Origin: Phytopythium helicoides
Taxonomy: Eukaryota; Oomycota; Peronosporomycetes; Pythiales; Pythiaceae
DNA length: 64,000 bases
Reading direction: 5' to 3'
Assembly (NCBI GenBank): GCA_024867545.1
Contig: JANFNE010000009.1
Span: forward strand, 904,501 to 968,500
This document shows positions 11,853 through 22,200 of the stretch, in pieces (the stretch's first letter is position 1; each line of letters opens with the position of its first letter). The position numbers and the translations under genes were made by a program. The notes beneath the pieces were generated by a model, which saw only the letters and a list, made by a program, of their open reading frames with translations, was not told the DNA's origin and did not search any database.

Positions 11853-13007
11853 CTACTTTCCGATGCTGTGGATGGTTGCGCTAGACTCACCGCCGACTGT
11901 ACTATGCGCGTGTCCAGTCTCAGCTACCATTGCTGTTGATATTGCGTTCGCCCCATTGCCACTAGCAGCTGCAGCGGCCGCAGCAACAGCAGCAGCTTTC
12001 CTCTGTGCACGTTGTGAGTCAATTCTTCCCTGAACGATTACCGTGAAATCCGTCATGTAGGCTGCAACAACGTCAAGGTCGGCCATAGCTCGCTGACCAT
12101 GATGAATCACATCGGCCTCAGAAATGTTCGCCGCGCCATTCCCACCATTATTGCTGTTGTTGTTGTTACCAGTCGCACTCACTCCTGTCGAGCCACTCGT
12201 GGCGCTCCCAGACTCTGGGGCATTGGAGTATCGTCCCTCCATATGCTTGAGGATTTGCCCGTGCATTCCACTGGTTGAGCGCTGGAGCAGGTTACCAATT
12301 GCCATGATGATCTGACCAAGTGCCAGTGTCTTTTGTGTCGTCTGACGAAGCCCTGCATCGGCCTCGTGCTGCATGCGCACACCTTGTAACTCCTCAAGCT
12401 CGAGTCGCCTCTGCAGCGCCGCTATCTGGTTGTTGAAATTGAGGATCTCGTTGGCGCGCTCTTTTTGGAAAGTGGCAAACTCAACTCGTTTGCTTTCGTT
12501 TTCCTCTTCGTGGCTCGCTTGGTTCCGCAGTAAGTCGAGGTTAGTTTCTTTGAGGGTGTGGTACCTGTTGACGAGGTCTGCGACTTCAGGGTAATCTTCC
12601 GGCACAGTTTCCTGCACAAGCTCTAGATAGCGCATGTACTTGACATTCTTCTTGACCTGGTTACTTAGAGCCTCGCTCTCGACTTGGAGCTGCTCAAGCT
12701 GTTCTTTTAGTCGCCCGACTTCCTGTTCCTTTACAAGTCGTTGTTTGACCTCGTCGCTCGCTCGCTTGACGGCACGGTTGCGCTTGGACTCGTTTTCTTG
12801 CAGGAACTTGTTGAACTTGATGAGCGATTCCTGCAGCTCCAGATCTTTCTTCCGTAGCCCTTCTTCGCGGCGATGGAAAGCGTCCTCGCGCCGCGCAAAC
12901 TCCTCTTTCTGCGCATCTAGCGCTTCTTGTACTTCAAACATTTGCCGTCTCTTCTCTAGCAGCCGCGTTGCTGGTGATACATGATCAAGAGTCAGCGTCT
13001 GTGGCAT
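11853..13007 (-). CDS. CFAP73: CFAP73/CCDC42-like flagellar coiled-coil protein
   Basis: 384 aa starting MPQTLTLDHVSPATRLLEKRRQMFEVQEAL; the frame is open 24 codons further upstream, but this ATG matches the family start. Residues about 15-225 are continuous coiled coil (EEFARREDAFHRREEGLRKK ... LQRRLELEEL) of the DUF4200 / CCDC42 family, including the typical YLELVQETVPEDYPEVADLV segment. The family belongs to axonemal inner-arm dynein regulation and sperm or flagellar assembly, which fits biflagellate zoospores. The C-terminal third is low complexity: an Asn/Gly-rich run near 12130-12190 and a poly-Ala run near 11965-12000. It ends 54 bp from the convergent XPG stop. Single exon as seen. 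Confidence 0.8.
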   Translation of the reverse strand: MPQTLTLDHVSPATRLLEKRRQMFEVQEALDAQKEEFARREDAFHRREEGLRKKDLELQESLIKFNKFLQENESKRNRAVKRASDEVKQRLVKEQEVGRLKEQLEQLQVESEALSNQVKKNVKYMRYLELVQETVPEDYPEVADLVNRYHTLKETNLDLLRNQASHEEENESKRVEFATFQKERANEILNFNNQIAALQRRLELEELQGVRMQHEADAGLRQTTQKTLALGQIIMAIGNLLQRSTSGMHGQILKHMEGRYSNAPESGSATSGSTGVSATGNNNNSNNGGNGAANISEADVIHHGQRAMADLDVVAAYMTDFTVIVQGRIDSQRAQRKAAAVAAAAAAASGNGANAISTAMVAETGHAHSTVGGESSATIHSIGK

Positions 13008-13332
13008 CTTGGCCGTCCTATAACAGGCATATTTGTAAATCCTGAATGCACCAGGATTCGAGCAGGGCATGGCACACACCGGTTCATGATCATGGCGGCA
13101 CCAGCGCTGCTCAGAGCACTACCACGAGATTCCATGGCGATGGATGCTTTGGCAGATAGAAGGTGTGCAACAATGGACCACCGCACTTATGACCAAGGTG
13201 AATGAGCTATTTCAGGTTTCATCACTCAGTTTAGGCTGGTCCATTTTTTGGTGCCTACACTCTGCCTCGGCTTTTCTGCAGGTTGAAGGCTTCTCCAGCT
13301 TGTGGGACGGACGGATGCAAAAGGCAAAGATC

Positions 13333-14160
13333 CTAATTGTGGCTTTTGAAGAAGTCGCTAACTGAAAACTTCTTGGCGGCCTCAAAGAGATAAGTAGCAT
13401 GCTCTTTTGCCGATTTGTCGCCGAAGAGCGCGTCCATTCCAGCGTCAAACATCTTGAAGAAGCTTAAGCGACGGCTCCAGTGCGGTGTGCTGGTATTATG
13501 TGCGATTGGCGCGCATTGTACTAGAAACCAATCAATCGCATGGGAGCGTCAGCGAATTCCAGTCGCATCAGTTCAGAGTATCGACACGTACGATTGGCTT
13601 CCCACTCGGAGCTTGAGAGGGCCAACCAATAGAACGCAAAGATGCAGTTATTCTGGCAAATGGAAAAGTCGACTTCAACCTCAGCAGGGCTTCCAGCAAA
13701 CTTTGTGCGACAGTCTGCCAAACTGAAGATGCGCAAGTCATCGATCCATGCCTCACACGGCCCCTGCACGCATCGAATCAATTGATCGACTCATCAGATG
13801 GGATGCAAAAACAGTCCTCACATGGTCGTTAAAGCCGTCTCGATGCTCGTCGTTTCTCCACGTGATGGCTCGTAGTGAGCTCACGTCGAAAGCTCGCTGT
13901 AACCCCTCACAGTGGAGCTTGGCCGAGTCGACAATGGCGCGAAGCGACTCGAAGCTCGAGTTGCGGAACGCCTTCGCGAATTGGTGGGCGTTACGTCTAG
14001 ATGAATGATTCCAGTCGAGATTGGCGAAGGCTGGGTCAATGCTGGGCTCAATGTTCACTGAGAAGGTGGTGCTGACTGGAGGCTGCAGCAGACGCCCACG
14101 CGCGGATGCACAGCCGACGAGAGCCAAAAGCACCGCGACGGCAGCCGCCAGGACGGTCAT
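13333..14160 (-). CDS. LPMO-like protein lacking all copper ligands (AA17 relative)
   Basis: Exons 14160..13822, 13763..13592, 13520..13333 (232 aa). Both introns sit at the positions used by active AA17 paralogues, and exon 2 is 172 nt as in copies A, E, F, H and I. A 20-residue signal peptide ends ...GCASA, but the mature protein starts RGRLLQPPVS: Arg replaces His1. The conserved His two residues before GPCE is Asp (NDH-GPCEAW), LALH is LALS, and Q-x-Y is E-x-N (SEWEAN). Fold-defining parts remain: WIDDLRIF, DCRTKF, CIFAFYWLA and four or more Cys. The C-terminus is not Ser/Thr-rich; after QCAPI it has an amphipathic Lys/Phe-rich tail (KMFDAGMDALFGDKS..., FFKSHN). The frame is fully open, so it looks like a maintained pseudoenzyme, perhaps a binding protein, not a dead gene. 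Confidence 0.82.
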
Positions 14161-14593
14161 GGTGGTCGCTAATCAACCGAAGGTCGACTAGAAGCGAACA
14201 GTTGGTCAGCACCGGAACAAGAAGCCGGGCCGCGATCACTTCAACTTGTGGCGATGGGTACATGTCCTTTTTTTGGTGCGTTTTCTCCCTTCGAGAATGC
14301 ATATTATGCCTTCTGGTGGATAGTCGGCCATCTGTCAGTCTCTGGCCGGCGATTGGCTGATCTCAACCACCCCCACCTTTCCCGAGTGGACGTCGGCGGA
14401 TTCGCGTTTCCACTCGCGCCCCGTATGTGGGTATACAAATCGCGAGTCAGTGAGAAAGTCCAGGGCGGGGGGCAAGAGCGACAGCGCGACGGAAGGAAGC
14501 CCCGCGCGGCCCAGTCCCATCGGCGCCAACTCTGGCGCTTGGCCTCCTGCTCGGCTGCTCCGCGGCGCTGGGCGGCGGCCGACGGACGCGGCG

Positions 14594-17179
14594 ATGAGCT
14601 CAGCGGACGAGTCGGACGACGTGTCGGTCACGTACCTCAAGCTGGCGACGCAGGTCTGCTCGACGCTCTTCAGCTCCTTCGTGGGCGTCGGCCACATTTT
14701 GCAGATCGTGAGGGCCAAGCGCGCCGAACGCGAGCAGCGCAGGCTCGACACGCCCATGCTCGGCGACGAGCCGCCAGGCAGCGCGGGAATGGGCAGGTAC
14801 ACGCAGCAGCGCGGCAGCCAGTTCGCGCGCCAGCAGGCGTACGGCGGGGGAAACTACGCCCCGCCGTCCGCGAGGCGCTACGGCAGGAACAGCACCAGCA
14901 CCACCGACACGCACTCCAACTCGATCACGGCCTCCGAGTCGCGCACGCGCACGCTGCAGCAGAGACACAATATGCAGTCCGGACCGGACCTGCGCACGGA
15001 GGAACCCGAGGACGGACGAGCCAAGGCATCGGTCGCCTCGCGCATCCTGCGCGTCTTCTGCTTCACGGACTGGCTGTTCTCCATTACCGGCGCCATCGTC
15101 ACGGCCATCGAACTCTTCGACTCGACGCAGGAAGACAACTTCCAGGTCATATTCTGGGTGCAGGCGCCCCACTGGTGCGGCCAGGTTGCCAGCTTCTGCT
15201 GGGTCGCGACGCTAGGGCTGTACATCTCCAAGCGCCGAGGGCGGTCCACATTCGACGTCGCCATTGCGCACGCCATCATCTGGATGATCGTCGTATTCTA
15301 CTGGGTGCTGGAGCTCTATGCATCCTACTACGGCAGCACAGGGTTCGTCCACGCGGCGCAGATCATCTGGAAGATCATCGCCGTCGTATGTTTCATGATC
15401 GTGAGCCTGGCATGGCTTTCGTTTGCGCGACGATGGCGACGGCAAGCCCGCAAGAAGGGTGCATACGTCGTGTCCAAGCTGCTCAGCTACACAGTAGCAT
15501 TCTTCGTCTTGGTCGGCCCGATCGTTGTCGTTGAGGTCGCTCAGGGCCTCCACACTGGTGGGACGCTGCTAGATGTCACTTCGGTCATGCTAGCAATGTG
15601 GCCAACGGTGAACGCCATTATTTATCTCACCAAACCGACGCTGTGCATCCGGTTCTTCCAGACCGAGTCAAGTGGAGGACGGGGCGGACCTGGTGTCCCT
15701 AGTGGGCAGTCAAATGGAAACCTTGCAGGCGGCCGGCGAGGCAACGGGCCGAATAGTCAGATGATTCTGATGTCGCCGACGCACAATGAGCTCAAGGGTC
15801 TCGAGATTGGTGACAAGATTGGCGAAGGTATTGCAGTCGTGTACCGCGGTAAATGGCGTGGCGCGGATGTGGCTGTCAAGATGAAGTCTTTGATGCTCGA
15901 CAACTCGGAGGATCTTCAGGAGTTTCAGCATGCATGCAATGTGGAGATCCAGGCGGAAGCTGAGGTCATGAAGGGACTGTGCCACCCGAATATCGTGTTG
16001 TTCATGGAGGCAGGGTTTTACCGTGGCTCCATTTGCATCATTTCAGAATACTGCGCACGCGGTTCGCTGCGCGACGTTCTCAAGCGTGCGAATATCAAGC
16101 AGCTCAGCTGGCCGACAAAGCTTCGGCTTGCGCTTGGGATTTGCCATGGCATCCAGTACCTTCACAACGCAAATCCTCCGATGATTCATCGCGATCTGAA
16201 GAGTCCTAATGTGCTCGTCGACGACTCGTGGCATGCCAAAATCGCCGATTTCGGCACATTGCGATTCTCGGAAATCGTTTCATCCGCTCAAATCCACAAC
16301 TCGATGGGTAGTAAGCGTTCGATGGAAATGACGGGACTTGTGGGTACAACACGCTGGATGGCTCCAGAAGTGATGCGCGGGGAGAAGATCTACACCAGCA
16401 AAGTGGACATTTACAGTCTCGCTCTGATTCTTTGGGAGCTCATTGAAGGAAAGCTGCCTTTCGAGTCGACGCGATGGAATCACGAAATCGAAGACTACGT
16501 TCTTCGTGGTCTTCGCCCGGTGATCCGCCACGACCAGTGCCCTTCGCGGTGGAAGCTGCTAATTATGACATGCTGGCAGGCTGACCCACGCGAGCGACCG
16601 ACAATTCAGCAGGTGATCAGCAGTCTCCAGCGCATTGCCCGCGAGGAAGTCTGGGATACGACTGGCCCGCGTTTCACGGGCGTGAGCCAGCTCAGTGCTT
16701 CAACACAGTCATCGATTATGGCGCATTCTATGATTTCGTCAACGGTCTCAGCGTCCTACATGGACTCACCTGGAGGAGAACGACGCTACCCACGCACCCA
16801 GTGGCAGCGTCTCACGGATGCGCTGGACGAGAATGGGCTGAGCGAGTCGGACTCAGATGCCGAGGCGTTTGCGGAGGAGTTCTCGCATTTGCATTCGATG
16901 GATTCTCCAGCAATGTTGGGTGCGTCGTTTGCATCGTCATCGTCGTCACGTCCGAGCTCGTTGGCAAGCAGCAGCGCCAGCGTGAACCTGAATGCGTCCA
17001 GCTCCAGCAACGCTCGCAGCAAGCGGCGTCCGGACTGGCGCCGTCGGACCGATACAATCGAGGAGGGAGACTCGAGCGAAGGCGATAGCAGCCATCGATC
17101 TCGAGCTTCAGAGAGCGCGCCGGAAATTGCGATTGTGGAGGCTTCGCCCAATGGCACACCGTTCATTGTGAATATTTAA
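14594..17179 (+). CDS. 7TM receptor-TKL protein kinase fusion (GPCR-TKL)
   Basis: 861 aa from the ATG at 14594 (MSSADESDDVSVTYL); the frame is open back to 14450 and that ATG would add 48 residues. Seven hydrophobic segments: near residues 12-38, 152-175, 180-210, 225-248, 255-285, 295-320 and 325-350; a long Arg/Ser/Tyr-rich loop separates TM1 and TM2, and TM7 has a WPTVNAIIY motif like NPxxY. A kinase domain follows (about 400-690): glycine loop GEGIAVVYRG, VAVK lysine near 430, HRDLKSPNVLVDD, DFGT, and WMAPEVMRG, all catalytic residues present; the sequence is tyrosine-kinase-like (RAF/DRK type). The tail is Ser-rich with acidic patches. Such receptor-kinase bigrams are known in oomycetes and amoebae. 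It probably couples an extracellular cue directly to phosphorylation. Intronless. Confidence 0.9.
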   Translation: MSSADESDDVSVTYLKLATQVCSTLFSSFVGVGHILQIVRAKRAEREQRRLDTPMLGDEPPGSAGMGRYTQQRGSQFARQQAYGGGNYAPPSARRYGRNSTSTTDTHSNSITASESRTRTLQQRHNMQSGPDLRTEEPEDGRAKASVASRILRVFCFTDWLFSITGAIVTAIELFDSTQEDNFQVIFWVQAPHWCGQVASFCWVATLGLYISKRRGRSTFDVAIAHAIIWMIVVFYWVLELYASYYGSTGFVHAAQIIWKIIAVVCFMIVSLAWLSFARRWRRQARKKGAYVVSKLLSYTVAFFVLVGPIVVVEVAQGLHTGGTLLDVTSVMLAMWPTVNAIIYLTKPTLCIRFFQTESSGGRGGPGVPSGQSNGNLAGGRRGNGPNSQMILMSPTHNELKGLEIGDKIGEGIAVVYRGKWRGADVAVKMKSLMLDNSEDLQEFQHACNVEIQAEAEVMKGLCHPNIVLFMEAGFYRGSICIISEYCARGSLRDVLKRANIKQLSWPTKLRLALGICHGIQYLHNANPPMIHRDLKSPNVLVDDSWHAKIADFGTLRFSEIVSSAQIHNSMGSKRSMEMTGLVGTTRWMAPEVMRGEKIYTSKVDIYSLALILWELIEGKLPFESTRWNHEIEDYVLRGLRPVIRHDQCPSRWKLLIMTCWQADPRERPTIQQVISSLQRIAREEVWDTTGPRFTGVSQLSASTQSSIMAHSMISSTVSASYMDSPGGERRYPRTQWQRLTDALDENGLSESDSDAEAFAEEFSHLHSMDSPAMLGASFASSSSSRPSSLASSSASVNLNASSSSNARSKRRPDWRRRTDTIEEGDSSEGDSSHRSRASESAPEIAIVEASPNGTPFIVNI

Positions 17180-17327
17180 GCGGGGATGATCGTCAGGCGA
17201 AGAGAAGGTGGTACGTAGTCCAGTTATTAGCGGTGGTAGTTTGACGTTTGGGGCAAGTCGCTTCAGCATTATTAGGATTATTGGAGATGCAGTCGTTTTT
17301 TTTTTTGGTGGATGGGATTTTTCGCGC

Positions 17328-18854
17328 TCACTTTTTCTTCTTGCCGCCGCCCTTCTTCTTGCCCTTCTTCTTTTCTGCTGGTGGTGCGCGGTTGAGCTGC
17401 GCAAAGAGCTCGCTTGGTAGCGACGCATCGACCTGGAACGACAGCAGCTTGGCGTTTTCCTGGACAAAGAGCACCATTTGTTAAGGTCCTACAGTCCAGA
17501 CCCAAGAACTTTTCCAGCGCAACTTACGGGGGCGAGAGCGGGGAGTAGTATGGTGGCACCTTCAGGCTCGATCAGATTGAACGTCATGTCGACGTGGGCG
17601 AGTGCCTTGCTTCGAATCAGTGCGTCTTTGAACGCGTGAAGCGCCTCAGCGTTCTGCATCCAGTGTTGCGTGAGAGCGTAAACAGTGGCGTCACAGATCG
17701 ATGGGTAAACTTGACCAGAACCTTACATGACGAATCCCATTGTCAGCGATGTTAAGCGTCACAAGCCGCTGTGACCGCGCGAGACCAAGGGACAAATCCT
17801 TGAGACCGGCATCGCTGAGCGCGTTGCCCTGCAATGACAGAGTTTGGAGTGCGCTGCTTGGGATACTCACAAGCTGTGCAAGCTTGACGGCACCAGCATG
17901 TCCAACTCCGCAATAGTCTAGATACAAGTGCTGCAATTCCATTGAACGCTCTCGTCATATTCACAGGCTAAAGCCTCGGCTTTTGAGGACAGAAGCGCAC
18001 CTTCATCACCGAGTTGACGAAAAGGCCGTCGCAGAGCGTATCAACCCCGGCATCGCCCACCATCGGATTGTATTTGAGGTTCAGCGTCAACAGCCCCGGC
18101 TCCTGCTGCGCGCGAATAGCTTCGCCCAACGCTCGGCACCTGAAAACCGAATCGGTGAGCTGAGCCTTCAATAGAAACTCGCGCTAAGAAGCACCCGCAA
18201 GTACCCAGCCTCGCCAATCCCACAGTCCAACAGCTCCAAGTACGCGATGTTGATGTTTGGAGGTCTGCTCTGCAGCAGCGTCGCGATCACAGCGGCTCCT
18301 TCATCACCCACGTCCTGCTTCCAGATGCGGATGTACCGCAGCGGTAGGTACGGACCACTCGTGATTCCTGGGCCAGTGCCGTGCACTGCCACAACACGTC
18401 AAGGAGAACTAGCAACAGAATGGCATGTAGTAATTGGAGCTGGAAGGCTCAACATGGATCGTGGAGAAGGATATCATGAGCGCCATGACAAGCGCGCGGA
18501 CTCCGCCAGGACCCAGCGGCGCCGGCGGGTCGCCCTCCAGGATGAACTTCATCTCTGTCAGTCCCCAAAGTCAAAGCCGCCACCGCGCCAGTGACAAGTG
18601 CTCACGTTGACCAGGTCGCCGTCTTCCTCCCCACCGCGCAACTCATCGTTGACCTGCGCATTCACCAGCACGCCGATAGCTCTACACCTCGAGTCAGTGA
18701 TCTTCGCCTCCAGCTCCTGGCGCCGACCCGCCACGCACTTGCAGGCCTTGGCGTAGTTGGCGACCACCGTGGCGCGCGAGACGCCGCCCTCGTCCGCCGC
18801 CGCCGCCGCGCCTTTGCCCTTGGCGCCCGCCGCCGGCTTGGCCTTCTTGCTCAT
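17328..18854 (-). CDS. Leucine-rich-repeat (RNI-like) protein, seven exons
   Basis: Exons 18854..18606, 18552..18475, 18380..18205, 18139..18001, 17930..17727, 17653..17528, 17459..17328 (367 aa). Each junction keeps phase and restores LRR spacing, e.g. CGIGEAG|CRALGEAI and NSVMK|HLYLDYCGVG. LRRs of ribonuclease-inhibitor type: LRYIRIWKQDVGDEGAAVIA, LLTLNLKYNPMVGDAGVDTL, LQTLSLQGNALSDAGLKDL, LVTLNIADNGI. The N-terminus is Lys/Ala-rich and the C-terminus is a lysine-glycine run (KKKGKKKGGGKKKK). Intron 2 (18474..18381) looks like a U12 AT-AC intron. The first intron needs a weak GAG acceptor. Probably a scaffold; partner unknown. Divergent from the TBC1D23-like gene. Confidence 0.82.
18381..18474 (-). 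other. Putative U12-type AT-AC intron
   Basis: On the minus strand the intron starts ATATCCTTC and ends GTGCAC, 94 nt long. A near-consensus U12 branch site TCTCCTTGAC lies upstream with its branch A at 18399, 18 nt from the end. No GT-AG alternative joins the two LRR exons in phase. U12 introns are known in Phytophthora. Confidence 0.7.
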
Positions 18855-19204
18855 CGCCCGCTCGTCCGCGCCTGCGACCGTTGGCCGCGCCCGCCTGGCG
18901 CCTGGCGCCGCTCCGAGTCTCGCAATTGGTCGAGGGAACCGCCGCGTCGTCAGGCTCCGCGCTGCGGCGCCAGCGCAGATCGTAAGCCGCCGCGGAGCTC
19001 TCTGGCGCGTGATCCACCATCATCATCAGCCGGCGGCATCACATGCCGTCGGCATCCGCATTCTCCGGCTTCAAAGCGGCGCGGATTGGCCAAAACCCCG
19101 TCGGATAGCTTCAACTCGCGCGCTGATTGGCCAAAACCCTCCCCGCCGCCCGGCCAGCGTTCAGAAGCCGGCAGTAGAAGCAACGCCCGTCGCCGCAAGA
19201 GGCC
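18855..19204. promoter_or_regulatory. Bidirectional promoter with repeated GATTGGCCAAAACCC
   Basis: The gap between the divergent LRR and TBC1D23-like genes holds two copies of GATTGGCCAAAACCC, starting at 19084 and 19125 (41 bp apart). Each contains a reverse CCAAT core and a palindromic TTGGCCAA. Confidence 0.5.
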
Positions 19205-22200
19205 ATGGAGCCACCACCGCGTGTGACGGTGGCGCCGCCAAGCGACGAGCGCGGCTTCCTGCGTGCGCAGCTGGAGCGCGAGATGAGCAAGCGGCGGCCC
19301 GACCACTTCGTGCTGGGCGTGACGTGCCGCTCGCTGGGCGGCGTGCCGGGCGAGCTGCGCGCGCGCGTGTGGCAAGAGCTGCTGGGTGTGGCGCGCAGCG
19401 AGCGGCTCTTCCTCGACCAGTCCATCCTGAGGGTCGAGGAGGACCTGGAGAACCAGCGCGTCATCAGCGCCGACGCGTGCCGCACTCGCGGCAAGGACCC
19501 GCTGTTCAAGCAGCCGGAGACCGTCGAGCTGGTCGCCAAGATCCTCACCTACTACTGCAAGTGCCGCAACGTGCGCTACAAACAGGGCATGAACGAGGTG
19601 CTCGCGCCTTTCCTATTGCTCGCGCAGGACCCGTCGCTGCCGGAGAGCGTCGTATTCCAGCTATTCTACGCCATGATCGACAAGTTCCTGCCCCACGTGT
19701 TCGCCGACAGAGAGTTCAAGTCACTGCAGTGCTCCTTCCAGCTCTACCGGCTGCTGCTGCTGTACCACGACCCGGTGCTAGGAAATTACCTCGACCAGCA
19801 CGACATGATCCCCGAGCTGTACGTAACGCCCTGGTTCATGACGCTATTCGCGCGCAACCTAAGCGCCGATCTCGTCTTTTGCCTGTGGGACTTCTTCCTG
19901 CTCGAAGAAGACCCCTTCCTTCTGCACTTTGTCGCCTACGCGCTGGTGGCCGCCAACCGAAGGGCTATTCTCGATGCTGACGTCGCCATGTTGCCGCAAG
20001 TGCTCAGTCGACTGACCTTCAACTCGCGTGAGGAGCTAGAGCGTATCTGCGTCGAGGCACTTGCGCTATCCGACCGGACGCCTCGATCTTTCAAGCGAGA
20101 TTTGTACTCGGTTTGCTACGGCGGGTTCTCCAACGAGATGGTACCGTATCTCCAGCATTTGTATGGCGCCTCGAGTCTTCAGGTGTACCCAGAGGAACTC
20201 GTGCGAAACCTGATGAATCGGATCACGAAGAAGAAAAATTCACCTCACAAGATGCGCGAGAGTCTAGCAGAGACTAAGCCGAACGACGATGAGACGAGCT
20301 TAAACCCGCTTCTCTCACCTACATCCCGTCAGTCCTCGTTCTCGTACGAGCGAGAGACCTCATCATCCTCTGTCTTCTTTATCGTCCTCGACTGTCGGCC
20401 ACTCGAACAGTACCAAGAGTGCCATCTCAGCCTCTCGTACCACATTGATCCAGATATTGTTGCCAGCCCGGACGCGCTTGCGGTTCTCATGAAGGGTTTT
20501 TCTCGAATGAAAGGATGCCACTTCTGCTTTGTTGGCCCCTCCGATCCTTCATGGTCAGCTCCGCGATCGAACTCGAACGGGAACATTGCCATCAACACAA
20601 TTGCGCGTCTTGCTCGTGGCATCTCTGGCGACAAAACACCTCAAGTCTCGGTGTCAGCGCCAAACTCTAGCGGCCCAACTTCAGGAGCCCCGACGCTTCT
20701 TGATGGGTTGGAGCCTCCGACACTTAAGCCATCCACAAGCAATGGTGAGCCTGGTTCATTAGCCAACGAGATTGCCAGTATTGGGTCTACTGGGGGCGGA
20801 AGTCAACCACGTTGGCACGAAGAGCAAGTATCTGTGACTCGCATGGTGCTGATATTTCTTCAAAAAGGCTTTGAGCACATCAGTCGACTTAACGGTGGCT
20901 TCGAAGAGCTCAAACAAGAGATCATGAACATGGACGCGTTTACTCAGGAACAGCTCCTCGTCTTCGCCCCGCCTCCCGCTGCTCCAGCTGCTGGATCGGG
21001 GCCAGCTTTCAGACTTTTTGCAAAGATTGGCTTGGGAAGTCGGTCTCGTACGACATCAAATGACGAGGGGAATTTAAGCGAAGGGAGTGGGACCCTAACT
21101 GATTTGTCGGTCGATACTGCAGGCACCTCGGTGTCTTCAGCGAACAGCAACAATCCTGTGAGCAAGTCGAAGTCTACGAAATCACTGACTGGGTCAAGCT
21201 TCTCTCAGCGCCTGCTGTCACTCAAGGCAGCAGCGAAAGATGCTGTTACAAGCGCGAGTCGCAGCTCAAATAGCACTGAGGAGCAAATGGCACAAGATGT
21301 TGCAATCTCTGAGCACCAGCTTGTGGGTGAAGAGGAGTGGCTTGAAGTATGCAAAAAGACTCGAGAAGCGCTTGAGAAGAGTTTACAGTACAAAGAGGTG
21401 GTGTTCCAGGCAGGCTCGCTCGGCATCCTTTTCCAAAAATCACGAACGTCCAAGAAGTTCCAGACCGTGGTAGATAGCATCGTCCCAGACAGCCAGGCGT
21501 CCGAGAGCCAGCAAATTACTCCAGGAGACCTTCTTGTCTCCGTGAATGGACAAAGCTTGGCTGACATTCCTTTTCTGACCGTGATCGAGATGGTGAAGGA
21601 CGCATCGCGACCGCTGGTGCTTCGCCTTCAGAGCCCGAAGCGAAAGAAGTCGATGGATGCTTTTGATGTGATATCGATCCCTCCAATGGCTCCGACTCTT
21701 GTCAGTGCTACAGCTCACTCTGTGTGCATCACTTGGAGCAAGCTTCCTCTTCCTAACAGCAAGTATCAGCTGCAGTATGCGTACCAGTCTGAGTTTAACT
21801 TCAATCCGTGGGTCTCCGCTACCATCAAACACCAAGATAGCAAGGGCGAGGCAGAGATTGGCAACTCAGGGATCACTGAGCATACAAACGGCACCATGGT
21901 TGGCCTTGATCCTGGTCAGTCGATTGTGTTTCGCGTTCGTTGCGGGACTGGAGGCAAATGGGGGCCATATAGCGTGTCAAGTAGCTCAATGTCGACACTT
22001 GACAAGGAAGGGGGGCCTTCAATTGGTCATACCCCAGAGGAAGATGCTCAGAATAAGACGTCTGGTGAAGATGAAAAGAAACCGCAGCAAGGACCGGTGT
22101 TCTTGGCTGGGGTGTGCCCAAGCATAGTAGAGCACGGCGACTTTTTCTTCCGCGTTCTTTTGAGCCTCCGAGCACGCAAACGACCCGAGTTCGATGGCGA

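Noticed and set aside
14248..15534. 428-codon frame overlapping the GPCR-TKL gene
   Set aside because: Product is rich in Arg/His/Ala with no transmembrane pattern, while the overlapping frame encodes a clean 7TM-kinase.
18757..19980. 407-codon plus-strand frame over the TBC1D23 start
   Set aside because: It is a second reading frame of GC-rich coding sequence; the other frame has clear TBC motifs.
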